Below, in pieces: positions 52,235 to 61,027 of a DNA stretch of 64,000 nt. Below the pieces are notes generated by a model, which ran no database searches, was not told the DNA's origin, and saw only the letters and a list, made by a program, of their open reading frames with translations. The first letter of the stretch is position 1, and each line of letters begins with the position of its first letter. A program made the translations under genes and the position numbers. The stretch is from Lachnospiraceae bacterium (GTDB lineage: Bacteria; Bacillota; Clostridia; Lachnospirales; Lachnospiraceae), in contig JAETOL010000002.1 of NCBI GenBank assembly GCA_021771755.1, positions 62,001 through 126,000 on the forward strand, written 5' to 3'.

Positions 52235-53875
52235 ATGAAAATGATATTTTCAAAAGTAAAGTTAAAACCAAAACAGATCTCTGGTTTGTTTCTTCTGGTG
52301 CTGTTTTCGGCTGTGGGGCAGATGCTTCTGCCGTCTTTTCTGGCGCAGATGATCAGCCATGGAGTTGCGGAAAGCAAAAACAGTGTGATCTGGATGTATG
52401 CAGCGATCATGGCAGGGATTACGGTTTTGTCCTGTATCATCAGCTTTTTGTCTGTTAAGATTGCCTCTTATATATCTACAGATTTTGCGGCACAGCTGAG
52501 AGAACTGGTTTTCTCCAGAGTGCAGGAGTTTTCGGCAGCGGAAATGGATCAGTTTGGTACCGCAAGTCTTATTACCAGAAGCACCTCAGATATTACCAAT
52601 GTACAGAATTTTCTTACGCTGCTGCTTCGTGTGGGGCTGCTGGCGCCTATGATGGCAGCTGCAGGACTTGTGTTTTCCGCTGCCACAGGCGGTCAGGTCA
52701 GTTCCGTACTGCTGGTGGCTATTCCAGTGCTTCTGATTACACTGACGATCATTATGATATTTGCTTCCCGGTATTCCATTCGTCTGCGGAAAAAACTGGA
52801 TCAGATCAACCGTCTGTTTCTGGAGTCTCTGGAAGGTGTGCGTGTGATACGTGCATTTAATAAACAGAAAGCAGAGAGTGCCCGTTTTGAGGAGGCTAAT
52901 GGTGATTATGCGATGACAGCGATGGCTGCAGGCCGTATCACCAGTCTTTTAATGCCGGTGATCAGTGTGATCTTTGGCGTTACCACAGCAGCTGTTCTGG
53001 GAATGGGAGCTTATTATGTGAATACAGGCGCTATGGAGGTAGGCTCTCTGGTGGCAAACAGCCAGTATATCAGTATGGTACTGACTTCGGTTATGATGCT
53101 GTCGCTGGTGATCATGATGTTTCCTACCAGCTATGCCTGTGCAAAACGAATTTCAGAAGTTCTGGAAACAGAAAGCTCTATCCGGGACGGAAGCTTTCCT
53201 CTGGAAAAACGTCCGGCACATGCCACCGTGGAGTTTCGTCATGTGACATTTGCATATCCGAGGGCAGAAGAGCCGATTTTGAAGGATGTCAGTTTTGTGT
53301 CAAATCCAGGAGAGATCACAGCCATTATAGGAGGAACCGGACGCGGCAAATCCAGTATCTTAAAACTGATCCCAAGGCTGTATGATCCGATGTTCGGGGA
53401 GGTGTTGATCGACGGAGTAAACGCAAAGGAATATCGCATGGAGGATCTGCGTTCTTTCATTGGATATGTTCCGCAGAAAAATGTACTGTTCTCCGGAGAT
53501 ATTGCGGAGAATCTGAATTTTGGAAAGGAAAATGGTACAGAGGAAGACTGGAAACAGGCGGCAAAGATCGCATGTGCAGATGAGTTTATCTGCAAAAAGA
53601 AACAGGGATATCATGAGGCTGTTGCCCAGGGAGGAACAAATTTATCCGGAGGTCAGAGACAGCGTATGGCAATTGCCAGAGCTGTAATGAAAAAGCCGGA
53701 GATCTATGTGTTTGACGACAGTTTTTCGGCGTTGGATATGAAAACAGACAGACAGCTGCGCCAGAATCTGAAAGAGAGTATTGGAGAGGCAACCGTGATC
53801 ATGGTGGCACAGAGAATCAGCACGATTCTGGATGCAGACCGTATCCTGGTGGTGGATGACGGACAGATCATTTGA
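52235..53875 (+). CDS. ABC exporter half-transporter 1, ended by a nonsense codon
   Basis: 546 aa. Membrane domain (residues 1-300) with about six helices, then the ATPase: IGGTGRGKSS (Walker A), LSGGQRQRMAIARAV (signature) and YVFDDSFSALD (Walker B). The second Asp in FDDS replaces the catalytic Glu, the mark of the degenerate subunit in heterodimeric BmrCD-like exporters. TGA at 53873 stops it early: the same frame stays open for 27 more codons (NGTHKELLNTCPLYREIAEI...) to a stop at 53959, two bases before the next gene. So a G-to-T change in a GGA codon is likely. Function may be partly kept. Confidence 0.8.
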   Translation: MKMIFSKVKLKPKQISGLFLLVLFSAVGQMLLPSFLAQMISHGVAESKNSVIWMYAAIMAGITVLSCIISFLSVKIASYISTDFAAQLRELVFSRVQEFSAAEMDQFGTASLITRSTSDITNVQNFLTLLLRVGLLAPMMAAAGLVFSAATGGQVSSVLLVAIPVLLITLTIIMIFASRYSIRLRKKLDQINRLFLESLEGVRVIRAFNKQKAESARFEEANGDYAMTAMAAGRITSLLMPVISVIFGVTTAAVLGMGAYYVNTGAMEVGSLVANSQYISMVLTSVMMLSLVIMMFPTSYACAKRISEVLETESSIRDGSFPLEKRPAHATVEFRHVTFAYPRAEEPILKDVSFVSNPGEITAIIGGTGRGKSSILKLIPRLYDPMFGEVLIDGVNAKEYRMEDLRSFIGYVPQKNVLFSGDIAENLNFGKENGTEEDWKQAAKIACADEFICKKKQGYHEAVAQGGTNLSGGQRQRMAIARAVMKKPEIYVFDDSFSALDMKTDRQLRQNLKESIGEATVIMVAQRISTILDADRILVVDDGQII

Positions 53876-53960
53876 AATGGAACACATAAGGAGCTGTTAA
53901 ATACCTGCCCTCTTTATCGGGAAATTGCAGAGATACAATTGGGAAAGGAGGCAGTCTGAT

Positions 53961-55530
53961 ATGAAAAATATAAGGATATTTAAGCGGCTTTTGGGGTATC
54001 TGAAAGCATATCGCCTGCGTCTGGTTCTGGTGCTTTTGGCAGCGGTGATCAGTACGGCTTTTATGGTTCTTGCCCCTTTTCTTGTGGGAAAGGTGACTAC
54101 AACACTTTTTGCCGGCATTGCAGATGGAGTGTTTTACTGGGAGACGATCCTCTGGCTTCTGGCGGCGCTGGTTGCACTTTATTTTGTCTCACAGCTGTTT
54201 TCCTTTCTGCAGGGATTTGGAATGGCAAAGATCACTGCCGACGTGATGCAGACGATCCGAAGAGAGATCGATGAAAAAATGCATCGTTTAAAATTGAATT
54301 ATTATGATGTTCATACACATGGAGATATATTAAGTGTAATTACAAATGATGTAGACACCATTAATAATACCATCAGTCAGAATCTGACTGCAGTAGTGAC
54401 TCAGGTAACAATGGCGGCAGGGGTAATGAAAGCAAGCGAAAAGTATTATGGGGAACAGCAGGAACTGTTGGGAAAACTGAATGGTTATGTGGAGGAAATG
54501 TATAATGGACAGACGGTAGTTCAGACCTTTCATTATCAGGAACGTGCAAAGAAGGAATTTGCCAGACTGAATGATGCACTGAAGACCAGTTCCAGAAAAG
54601 CAGAAACAACAGCAGGGGCGGTCAGCCCGATCACGACCAGGCTATGCTGGAATATACCTGGCGTTTTGCGGAGCCGTTTTCTGCTATTGCAGGAATGGCA
54701 GGAAGCTTTGGCGCGGCAGCGGCAGCAGGAAATCGTATTTTCAGCCTTCTGGATGCAGAAGAGGAGATTCCGGACAGCAAGCGGTGTGTGATTCCGGATG
54801 ACCGCAGCGGTCGGGTTACTTTTGAGAATGTTAAATTCGGATATACGCCGGATCATCTTCTGATGAACGGAATCAATCTGACAGTAGAGCCCGGACAGAA
54901 GGTTGCAGTTGTAGGGCCTACAGGCGCCGGAAAAACGACGCTTATCAATCTCCTGATGCGTTTCTATGAGGTAAACGGAGGCTCGATCCAGGTAGATGGA
55001 GTCAGGATTACAGATATGTCAAGAGAGGAACTTCGTGACCGTTTTGGTATGGTTCTTCAGGATACCTGGCTATTTGAGGGAACCATTGGAGAAAATATCG
55101 GATATGCGGAGAAAATATGCCGAAGGAAAAGATCAGGGATGCTGCGGAATCTAGCTGTGCACACAGCTTTATCAAAACTCTCCCGGGAGGCTATGATATG
55201 ATTCTGACCAAAGGAGCGGAAAATATCTCTCAGGGAGAACGACAGCTTCTGACGATTGCCCGTGCCATTGCATCGGATCCGGAGATCATGATTCTGGATG
55301 AGGCTACCAGCAACGTGGATACTCATACAGAGGTTCTGATCCAGAAAGCGATGGCAGAGCTGATGAAGGGACGTACCAGTTTCGTGATCGCCCATCGTCT
55401 TTCCACTATCCGGGATGCGGATATGATCCTTTATATGGAAGACGGGGATATTAAGGAAATGGGCGATCATGAGGAACTGATGAAAAAGAATGGAAAATAT
55501 GTAGCTCTTTATATGAGCCAGTTTGCGTGA
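53961..55530 (+). pseudogene. ABC exporter half-transporter 2, decayed (frameshifts and deletions)
   Basis: Three ORF fragments in three frames together make a BmrD-like half-exporter. Lesion 1: near 54415 an in-frame deletion joins VTQVTMAAG to VMKASEKYY, removing membrane helices. Lesion 2: near 54640 AVSPITT jumps into QAMLEYTWRFAEP in another frame, with about 50 residues missing. Lesion 3: near 55100 one base lost in GCGGA shifts the frame between ENIGYA and ENMPKEKIRD. The ATPase motifs GPTGAGKTTL, ISQGERQLL and MILDEATSNVD are still readable. The protein cannot be functional as it stands. Confidence 0.9.
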
Positions 55531-55537
55531 TAAAAAA

Positions 55538-56338
55538 CTAAAGTAGCTGCTGTACAGGAAGCTGCAGCTGGGTAATATATTCCGATTCGTCGGAGGTAGT
55601 ATGGATATCGATCCAGAGAAGCTCCAGCAGGTCTCCGGTAACTTTAAGATCATGAACTTCTGCATACTTTATCAGTTTTCTGCCCCAGTCGGTACTTTGG
55701 GAATAACTGCCCCTGTAAGTAACACAGAGATAATCGCCTCCGGGAATCTGCTTTTTTCCATTTTCATCAATCAGAAATACAGACTGATAGGAAAGGGATC
55801 TTTTTTCCAAAAGAGAGGAGCGGGAGATGACAGTTCCAATTTGATTACTTCCGATAATGTATAGTTTTTCCTTATCCAGGTTGATCAGTCGCTTTATCAG
55901 CAGATCCATTTCTTCTGCAGCCTGATAGCCTTCTGACAAAAGATGACATCGGCGGGGCGGAAGGGTTATCTTTGTGATTTCATGCAGAGGAAGGTTCTGG
56001 GCAGAACGGATGGTATTTAAACGATGCGCCACATTTTTCTGAAGCTTCTGGAGTTTTAGCATCTGCTTATGGATGGCTTCCTGTTCTTCTTCCAGAAGCT
56101 TCAGGGAGGCGGCTGTATTGTGATCGTCCAGATATTCGCGGATCTGTTCCATAGTAAAACCGATGGAACGGAGATCCCGGATCACGTTCAGTCTCCAGAT
56201 ATCGTGGATGCTGTAGCGGCGGTATCCGGACTCCGAGCGTTCCGGTTTTATGATTCCGATTTCTTCATAATAACGGATGGAATCTACGCCAATGTCATAG
56301 AGCCTGGATATTTCACCGATTCTAAAATATTTTTTCAT
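55538..56338 (-). CDS. MerR family regulator 2 with effector-binding domain
   Basis: 266 aa from MKKYFRIGE at 56338; the ORF-track ATG three codons earlier lies too close to AGGAG. HTH residues 3-70 (IGEISRLYDIGVDSIRYYEEIGIIKPE), coiled coil to about 115, then a C-terminal ligand domain. The overall layout matches regulator 1 but the sequence is only distantly similar. Transcribed divergently from the YitT-like gene, whose promoter holds its likely operator. Confidence 0.9.
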   Translation of the reverse strand: MKKYFRIGEISRLYDIGVDSIRYYEEIGIIKPERSESGYRRYSIHDIWRLNVIRDLRSIGFTMEQIREYLDDHNTAASLKLLEEEQEAIHKQMLKLQKLQKNVAHRLNTIRSAQNLPLHEITKITLPPRRCHLLSEGYQAAEEMDLLIKRLINLDKEKLYIIGSNQIGTVISRSSLLEKRSLSYQSVFLIDENGKKQIPGGDYLCVTYRGSYSQSTDWGRKLIKYAEVHDLKVTGDLLELLWIDIHTTSDESEYITQLQLPVQQLL

Positions 56339-56355
56339 ATTATACATTCTCCTGC

Positions 56356-56386
56356 TTGACTCTGGTATAATACCAGAGTTTATAAT
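56356..56386 (+). promoter_or_regulatory. Second MerR-controlled promoter, 19-bp spacer with dyad
   Basis: TTGACT (56356-56361), 19 bp, TATAAT (56381-56386). The dyad ACTCTGGTAT-A-ATACCAGAGT (56359-56379) has perfect 10-bp arms around one base. Confidence 0.88.
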
Positions 56387-56420
56387 GATTTCAGATTCAT
56401 AAAAAGAAAGGAAATCAAAA

Positions 56421-57059
56421 ATGCGTTCTATTTGGAAAGAAATGAAATGGTCTTCTGTGCTGCTTTTGCTGGGCGGAGGTGCTTTGCTGGCATTTGGCCT
56501 TTATAATGTCCATTCCATATCCGGTGTTACAGAGGGAGGAATCCTGGGACTTACTCTTCTTCTGGAGCACTGGTTTGGAATTTCCCCTTCGTTTTCCGGT
56601 TTTCTTCTGACGGTGGTATGCTACTTTTTAGGCTGGAAGCTTCTGGGAAAACTGTTTCTGGTGTACTCCTTTATTTCGGCAGTGGGATTTTCTGTTTTTT
56701 ACGGAATATTTGAGCAGTTTGATCCGTTGTTTCCTCAGATTGCGGAAAAACCTCTTCTGGCTGCAGTGGTGGGAGCTTTGTTTGTAGGTGTCAGCGTGGG
56801 GATATGTGTGCGTGTAGGCGGCGCGCCTACCGGAGATGATGCGCTTGCAATGAGCCTGTCCTCTGTGCTGCCTGTGGATATCCAGTGGATTTATCTTGCA
56901 AGTGATCTTGTTGTATTGCTGGCATCTCTCAGCTATATTCCGTTCAGCCGAATCATGTATTCACTTTTAACAGTCCTCCTGTCAGGACAGATCATCGGAA
57001 TTATACAGAAGATCCGGCTTCCCGGATCTGTGGAGGCAGGAGAACTGTCTCAGAGCTGA
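56421..57059 (+). CDS. YitT/YczE-like integral membrane protein
   Basis: 212 aa with about five helices. GLYNVHSISGVTEGGILGLTLL and VRVGGAPTGDDALAMSLS are typical of the YitT/DUF161 membrane family. Function is not established. It is controlled by MerR regulator 2 to judge from the dyad promoter, so it may take part in response to a small toxic compound. AAAGGAAATC lies before the ATG. Confidence 0.82.
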   Translation: MRSIWKEMKWSSVLLLLGGGALLAFGLYNVHSISGVTEGGILGLTLLLEHWFGISPSFSGFLLTVVCYFLGWKLLGKLFLVYSFISAVGFSVFYGIFEQFDPLFPQIAEKPLLAAVVGALFVGVSVGICVRVGGAPTGDDALAMSLSSVLPVDIQWIYLASDLVVLLASLSYIPFSRIMYSLLTVLLSGQIIGIIQKIRLPGSVEAGELSQS

Positions 57060-57153
57060 TATGAAAAGCTTTGAAAAGAGTCTGTGTCTTTATTTTATCA
57101 GAGAATATGGTTTCTGAATATGAAAATTAAAAAAATTCTGCGGAATTGAATCC

Positions 57154-57182
57154 ACATAATCTGTATTTCCCCTGCATACATT
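57154..57182 (+). promoter_or_regulatory. Sigma-E-type promoter of spoIIID
   Basis: ACATAAT (57154-57160), 14 bp, CATACATT (57175-57182). This matches the sigma-E consensus KMATATT-N14-CATACANT closely, with the exact spacing; spoIIID is a classic sigma-E gene. Confidence 0.75.
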
Positions 57183-57210
57183 GTAAAAAGATGTATCCAG
57201 GGGAATTTTT

Positions 57211-57342
57211 GTGAAAGATTATATCGAAGAACGGGCAGTGAAGATCGCATCTTATATCATTGAAACCAGAGCGACAGTCCGGCAGGCGGCAAAAAAGTTT
57301 GGGATTAGTAAGAGTACGGTACATATGGTAGTAATAAAATAG
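57211..57342 (+). pseudogene. spoIIID: spoIIID 5' fragment, interrupted after the HTH
   Basis: GTG start after AGGGGAA. The 43 codons read VKDYIEERAVKIASYII, then ATVRQAAKKFGISKSTVH, a very clear SpoIIID N-terminus and HTH. The family continues with KDVTERL and reaches 80-93 residues; here the sequence turns into MVVIK and stops. No other frame restores the lost part, so this is a junction rather than a point mutation. SpoIIID is a mother-cell regulator of sporulation. Either the gene is broken, or an element interrupts it and may be excised. Confidence 0.85.
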
Positions 57343-57386
57343 AACGGTTTGTGAGTTGGGTGTGGAGAGTTGAATAGAGAGACGAA

Positions 57387-57411
57387 AAGGTCGGAGAGAT
57401 TCCGGCCTTTT
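57387..57411 (+). terminator. Terminator-like hairpin after spoIIID fragment
   Basis: AAGGTCGGA / TCCGGCCTT stem with one G-T pair, then TTTT. Confidence 0.6.
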
Positions 57412-57536
57412 ATGATGTCTGGATTGAATTGCGAATATATAGATGATATACTTTGTTTAAGTAAAGAGGGACGTTATACTTTGTGTAAAGAGTAAAGTGA
57501 AAGGGAAAGGACAGCGGTTGCTGTCTAAAGAAAGCG

Positions 57537-58473
57537 ATGGAGAAAAAGTTTGGAAAGTTAGTTACAAGTGTAGGAAAGAATACAAAGGATTTATTACAAA
57601 AATCGAAAAATATTGCAATTCAGGCAGTTGATCAAAATGATGATGGAAAATTTGATCTGGAAGATGTTTCTTCAATGGCAGCAACCGTTGGAAATGCTGT
57701 GAAAAAAGGTGCACAGACATTTAAGGAAACAACAGATGAAAAAGCACGTCAATTAGAATTAAAAGCTTTGCGTCCGATATTTTTAGAAACTTTGAATGAT
57801 ACTGATTTTTTCATGCCTAAATTTATTAGAATAACCGAAAGAGATAAGAAACATGCGGAAAGCGAAGTGTGTAGAGGTTCGATAGGCTTTTGTCTGATCA
57901 GAAAGAACTTCGTATTGTAAATATCTTTCGAGATTCCATAGATTCATATGGAGTGTCATTTTACCCGGATGGTGACAGTGAGCTTTATTATGTGGATCCT
58001 AGTAATAGGGATGAGTATATTGCTTTGGATGAATATTTTAGTTATTTGAAACAGGTACGAATCAGTGAATTACAAAGGATTGCACAGGATCTTGGAGCAA
58101 AGCATTTCAAAGTCACTTACAAAGAGGAAAAAACTTCATTTTCAGAAAAGAAGGTAAGCAAAAAAGTTACTGCAAAGTCAATCGCGTCTGCAGATGTGGA
58201 AGAGAATTATGAGGATAAAAAGTATTCAATCACAGAAATTGCAGCAGAGATGGAATGTCCAGGACATCCTCCGGTAAAACCGGTGTTAAAGTATATGAAA
58301 TATGATCCGAGCATAAAAGGACTTGTAGAAATGAGAATGAATGAGAATGGACCGTTGCTTCATCAAAAATTGATGCGGTACTAAGGGGTATGAAATGTAC
58401 TGGAAATGCAACTGTAGTAAACGAAACCCAGAATGAGTCCAGAAGGTATCTGGAATATGAAATAGATTTTTAG
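57537..58473 (+). pseudogene. Unknown island protein, twice frameshifted
   Basis: Two ORF-track entries (57537-57920 and 57890-58384) and a third piece are one gene. The first shift is at the T run near 57886-57889: GSIGF should continue into LSDQKELRIVNIF, which needs one more T. The second lies near 58370: after HQKLM the reading moves to another frame, AVLRGMKCTGNATV to YLEYEIDF and TAG at 58473. Part may be deleted there. The N-terminus has an EF-hand-like loop (DQNDDGKFDLED). I do not recognise the family; no signal or membrane segment. Confidence 0.75.
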
Positions 58474-58972
58474 GGAATACGGATATTGGTAAATATATGT
58501 ACATAAAATGGCGGGATGATTTTTCGCCAGTAGATCTTAGAAAAAATAAAGGCATGAATTGCATTTTGAGCAGACAGGGTTGCTTAAATACAATTCATGC
58601 TTTTCTTTTTAATAGATTTACCCAAACTGATTTTTAGTTTGGCTGGTGTGTATTAAGGTAAATACACCCTAAAATATATTATAGTATAATGATTCCTTCG
58701 AGGCTATGGGGAGCGAAATCCCCATTAAGATTGCAGGGGAACTAAACCTCAAGAAGTGAGTTTTGAGCAGCTCTGGCGAATCTTGCTCTGGTTCTAATAA
58801 TGATGTTGATTAAAAAATTTTGAAATAGGGTATTTTTAGGCTTCTGAAACCTGTTATGAGTGAAGGGATATTTTTTGGATAAAGTCAATTTTGAAAAATA
58901 GAGACTATTTTATTGTTCTTTTTCATAGTAATGGACAAAGGTTAATGACAGGAAGGAGGTGGAAGCTCCGCT
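58474..58972 (+). other. Non-coding region with several hairpins (mobile-element leader)
   Basis: No ORF. In order: TGGCG/CGCCA hairpin (58509-58529), the GTAGATCTTAGAAA motif shared with the MATE leader, a strong hairpin GCATGAATTG/CAATTCATGC (58552-58600) with a T run, CCAAACT/AGTTTGG (58622-58642), GTGTATT/AATACAC (58648-58667), and ATGGGGA/TCCCCAT with a GCGAA-type loop (58706-58725). Such clusters of stems often precede recombination genes in integrative elements. No known RNA family recognised. Confidence 0.5.
58552..58610 (+). terminator. Long-loop terminator in the island
   Basis: Perfect 10-bp stem with a 29-base loop, followed by TTTTCTTTTT. Confidence 0.65.
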
Positions 58973-59149
58973 ATGAAGGAACGAAAGTTGAATTACAGAT
59001 TTCATAATCCGAACACAGCGGCAGCCACCGCCGACTACATACTTAAAATTTTAATAGATGCAAATTCAGAAAAGGTGGAAAAAGTAATTAGGACTACGAT
59101 GGATCAGGTGGTTCAAGCGTCGGAATGTGATGAGGGGGATTCAGTGTAA
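58973..59149 (+). CDS. Small ICE-associated protein (usually next to a serine recombinase)
   Basis: 58 aa (MKERKLNYRFHNPNTAAATAD, then YILKILIDANSEKVEKVI), missing from the ORF track because of length. Close relatives of this small protein are commonly found just upstream of large serine recombinase genes in conjugative elements of Clostridia. Here no recombinase follows in the window, so it is either a remnant or its partner has been lost. GGAGGTG lies before the ATG and can pair with CTCC right after it, so translation may be controlled. Confidence 0.7.
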   Translation: MKERKLNYRFHNPNTAAATADYILKILIDANSEKVEKVIRTTMDQVVQASECDEGDSV

Positions 59150-59191
59150 ATAGTGCATGGAATCTCCTGTTTTATTTCTGCATGTCTTGAG

Positions 59192-59258
59192 TTATGACTA
59201 CAAATCAGTTAAAATTAGTTCTAGAAAGTCCTAGAATAGTCATAGCATTTAGTCATAG
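59192..59258. repeat. Short TAGTCATA repeats before the AlbA_2 gene
   Basis: TAGTCATAG occurs at 59237-59245 and 59250-59258 (13-bp period), and an inverted copy TTATGACTA lies at 59192-59200. CTAGAA is also repeated nearby. They sit within 100 bp of the start codon, so they may be operator sites. Confidence 0.55.
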
Positions 59259-59282
59259 AAGATTTTGAAAGGTGGAAAAAGT

Positions 59283-60950
59283 ATGATTTATACGGACAAC
59301 CAATTAAAAGAAAAAATAGTACAAATGATAGATGGCTTTGAAAGTGAAATTGTAGAATTTAAAGAGGCAAAAAGCAATTATTCGTTTAACGATATTGGAA
59401 AATACTTTTCAGCACTTAGTAATGAAGCAAATATTCGAGGATATCAAGAAGCTTGGTTAATATTTGGGATTTCTAATGATAAGAAATTTGTTGGTACTGA
59501 ATTCAGGAAACAGGGAAGTTTACAGAATTTAAAGAAAGAACTTGTAAACGGGACAAATGAAAGATTAACATTCATGGAAATATATGAATTAACCATGGGA
59601 AAATGTCGTGTAGTAGCATTCCAGATTCCACCCGCAATTCGAGGTATACCTACAACATGGCAAGGGGCAGCTTATGCCAGAGAGCATGAAGCAGTTTGTC
59701 CTTTACCGATGAATAAGGTTGATTTGATAAGAAGCCAGATTGGAATGGACTGGTCTAAAGAAATTGTTGAAGAGGCTTCGATGGAAGATTTGGATTCAGA
59801 GGCAGTTAAAAGAGCAAGAGAATTGTTCTCAAAACGCCAGAGCAACAGAAAAAAAGCACAGGAAGTTTTGAATAAGTTATCAGATGTTGAAGTGTTAAAT
59901 AAGGCAGGAATTACTATTAAAGGGAAAATAACCAGAACCGCATTACTTTTGCTGGGAAATAGTGAATCTGCACATTATTTTGATGGATTTATTCCAAGAA
60001 TCACGTGGACATTATATAATGCAGACAATTCTGTAAAGACCTATGAACATTTTGATATGCCGATGCTTTTGGCTGTGGACAAGGTCTACTCTAGAATAAG
60101 AAACATAAAGTATCGATATATTGCGGGGCAACAGACATTATTTCCTGATGAAGTGGATCAATATGAACCAGAGCTGATAAAAGAGATTATTAATAACTGT
60201 ATTGCACATCAAGATTATCGTTTGCGTGGGAAAATCAACGTAGAGGAATTTGAAGATAAACTGGTTTTTATTAATGAGGGTGCCTTTATTCCTGAGACAA
60301 TAGAGCAAGCACTGGAACCCGGATACAAACCGCCGTATTACAGAAATGTATTTTTGTGTAATGCTATGGTAAATCTGTATATGATAGATACAAATTCAAT
60401 GGGAATTCCGATGATGTATCAGATACAGAGAGATAAGTGCTTCCCATTGCCAACGTATGATTTAAATATAATTAACAGAGTTAAAGTTACGGTTTATGGA
60501 AAAATACTGGACAAAAACTATACGCAACTGCTGTATACTAATGGAGACCTGGATATGAGAACTGTCTTTTTGTTGGATCAGGTCCAGAAACATGAAGTTG
60601 TTTCTAAGGAGAGCTTTAAGCAACTGAAAAAGCAAGGACTTGTTGAAGGACGGTATCCAAATATATTTGTGTCATTTAAAGTGGCTGATATCGTTGGTCA
60701 GAAAGCAGTGTATGTGCGTAACAAAGGACTTAATGATGATATTTGCAAACAATTGATTATTAAGGCATTAGAATCAATGGGAGAAGCAAGTAAGCAGGAA
60801 TTGATGGAAGTGTTGGAAAAAGCGTTGCCGGAAGTTTTAAGTGATGAGCAGAAATCCAAGAAGGTATCTAATCTATTGCAAGCAATGAAAAAAGAAGGAT
60901 TAGTGTTTGCAGAAGGTAAAAATCGATATGCAAAATGGAGTCTGAAATAG
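59283..60950 (+). CDS. AlbA_2/Schlafen-type DNA-binding protein with GHKL-like ATPase domain
   Basis: 555 aa from the ATG at 59283 after AAAGGTGG; the ORF-track TTG is not needed. The N-terminal AlbA_2 domain (EIVEFKEAKSNYSFNDIGKY, then AWLIFGISNDKKFVG) is the Schlafen-like fold. A HATPase_c_4-type domain follows (LIKEIINNCIAHQDYRLRGK, LVFINEGAF), then a winged-helix region (QELMEVLEKALPEV). Family members include RecG-like regulators and several phage-defence proteins. Base composition is clearly more AT-rich than the Jet genes, so it may have a separate origin. It stands 77 bp before jetA. Confidence 0.82.
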   Translation: MIYTDNQLKEKIVQMIDGFESEIVEFKEAKSNYSFNDIGKYFSALSNEANIRGYQEAWLIFGISNDKKFVGTEFRKQGSLQNLKKELVNGTNERLTFMEIYELTMGKCRVVAFQIPPAIRGIPTTWQGAAYAREHEAVCPLPMNKVDLIRSQIGMDWSKEIVEEASMEDLDSEAVKRARELFSKRQSNRKKAQEVLNKLSDVEVLNKAGITIKGKITRTALLLLGNSESAHYFDGFIPRITWTLYNADNSVKTYEHFDMPMLLAVDKVYSRIRNIKYRYIAGQQTLFPDEVDQYEPELIKEIINNCIAHQDYRLRGKINVEEFEDKLVFINEGAFIPETIEQALEPGYKPPYYRNVFLCNAMVNLYMIDTNSMGIPMMYQIQRDKCFPLPTYDLNIINRVKVTVYGKILDKNYTQLLYTNGDLDMRTVFLLDQVQKHEVVSKESFKQLKKQGLVEGRYPNIFVSFKVADIVGQKAVYVRNKGLNDDICKQLIIKALESMGEASKQELMEVLEKALPEVLSDEQKSKKVSNLLQAMKKEGLVFAEGKNRYAKWSLK

Positions 60951-61027
60951 TTTCTGGGATCGGGTAGGGTTTTATTAATTACCTACATTTTTACTTTACG
61001 ATAAATAATAATAGAGAAGGTAAAAGA

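Noticed and set aside
57890-58384. Independent 164-aa gene
   Set aside because: Its TTG start has no ribosome site and it continues the upstream protein after a one-base shift.
59265-59282. TTG start of the AlbA_2 gene given in the ORF track
   Set aside because: The 18 bases contain the ribosome site for the ATG at 59283.
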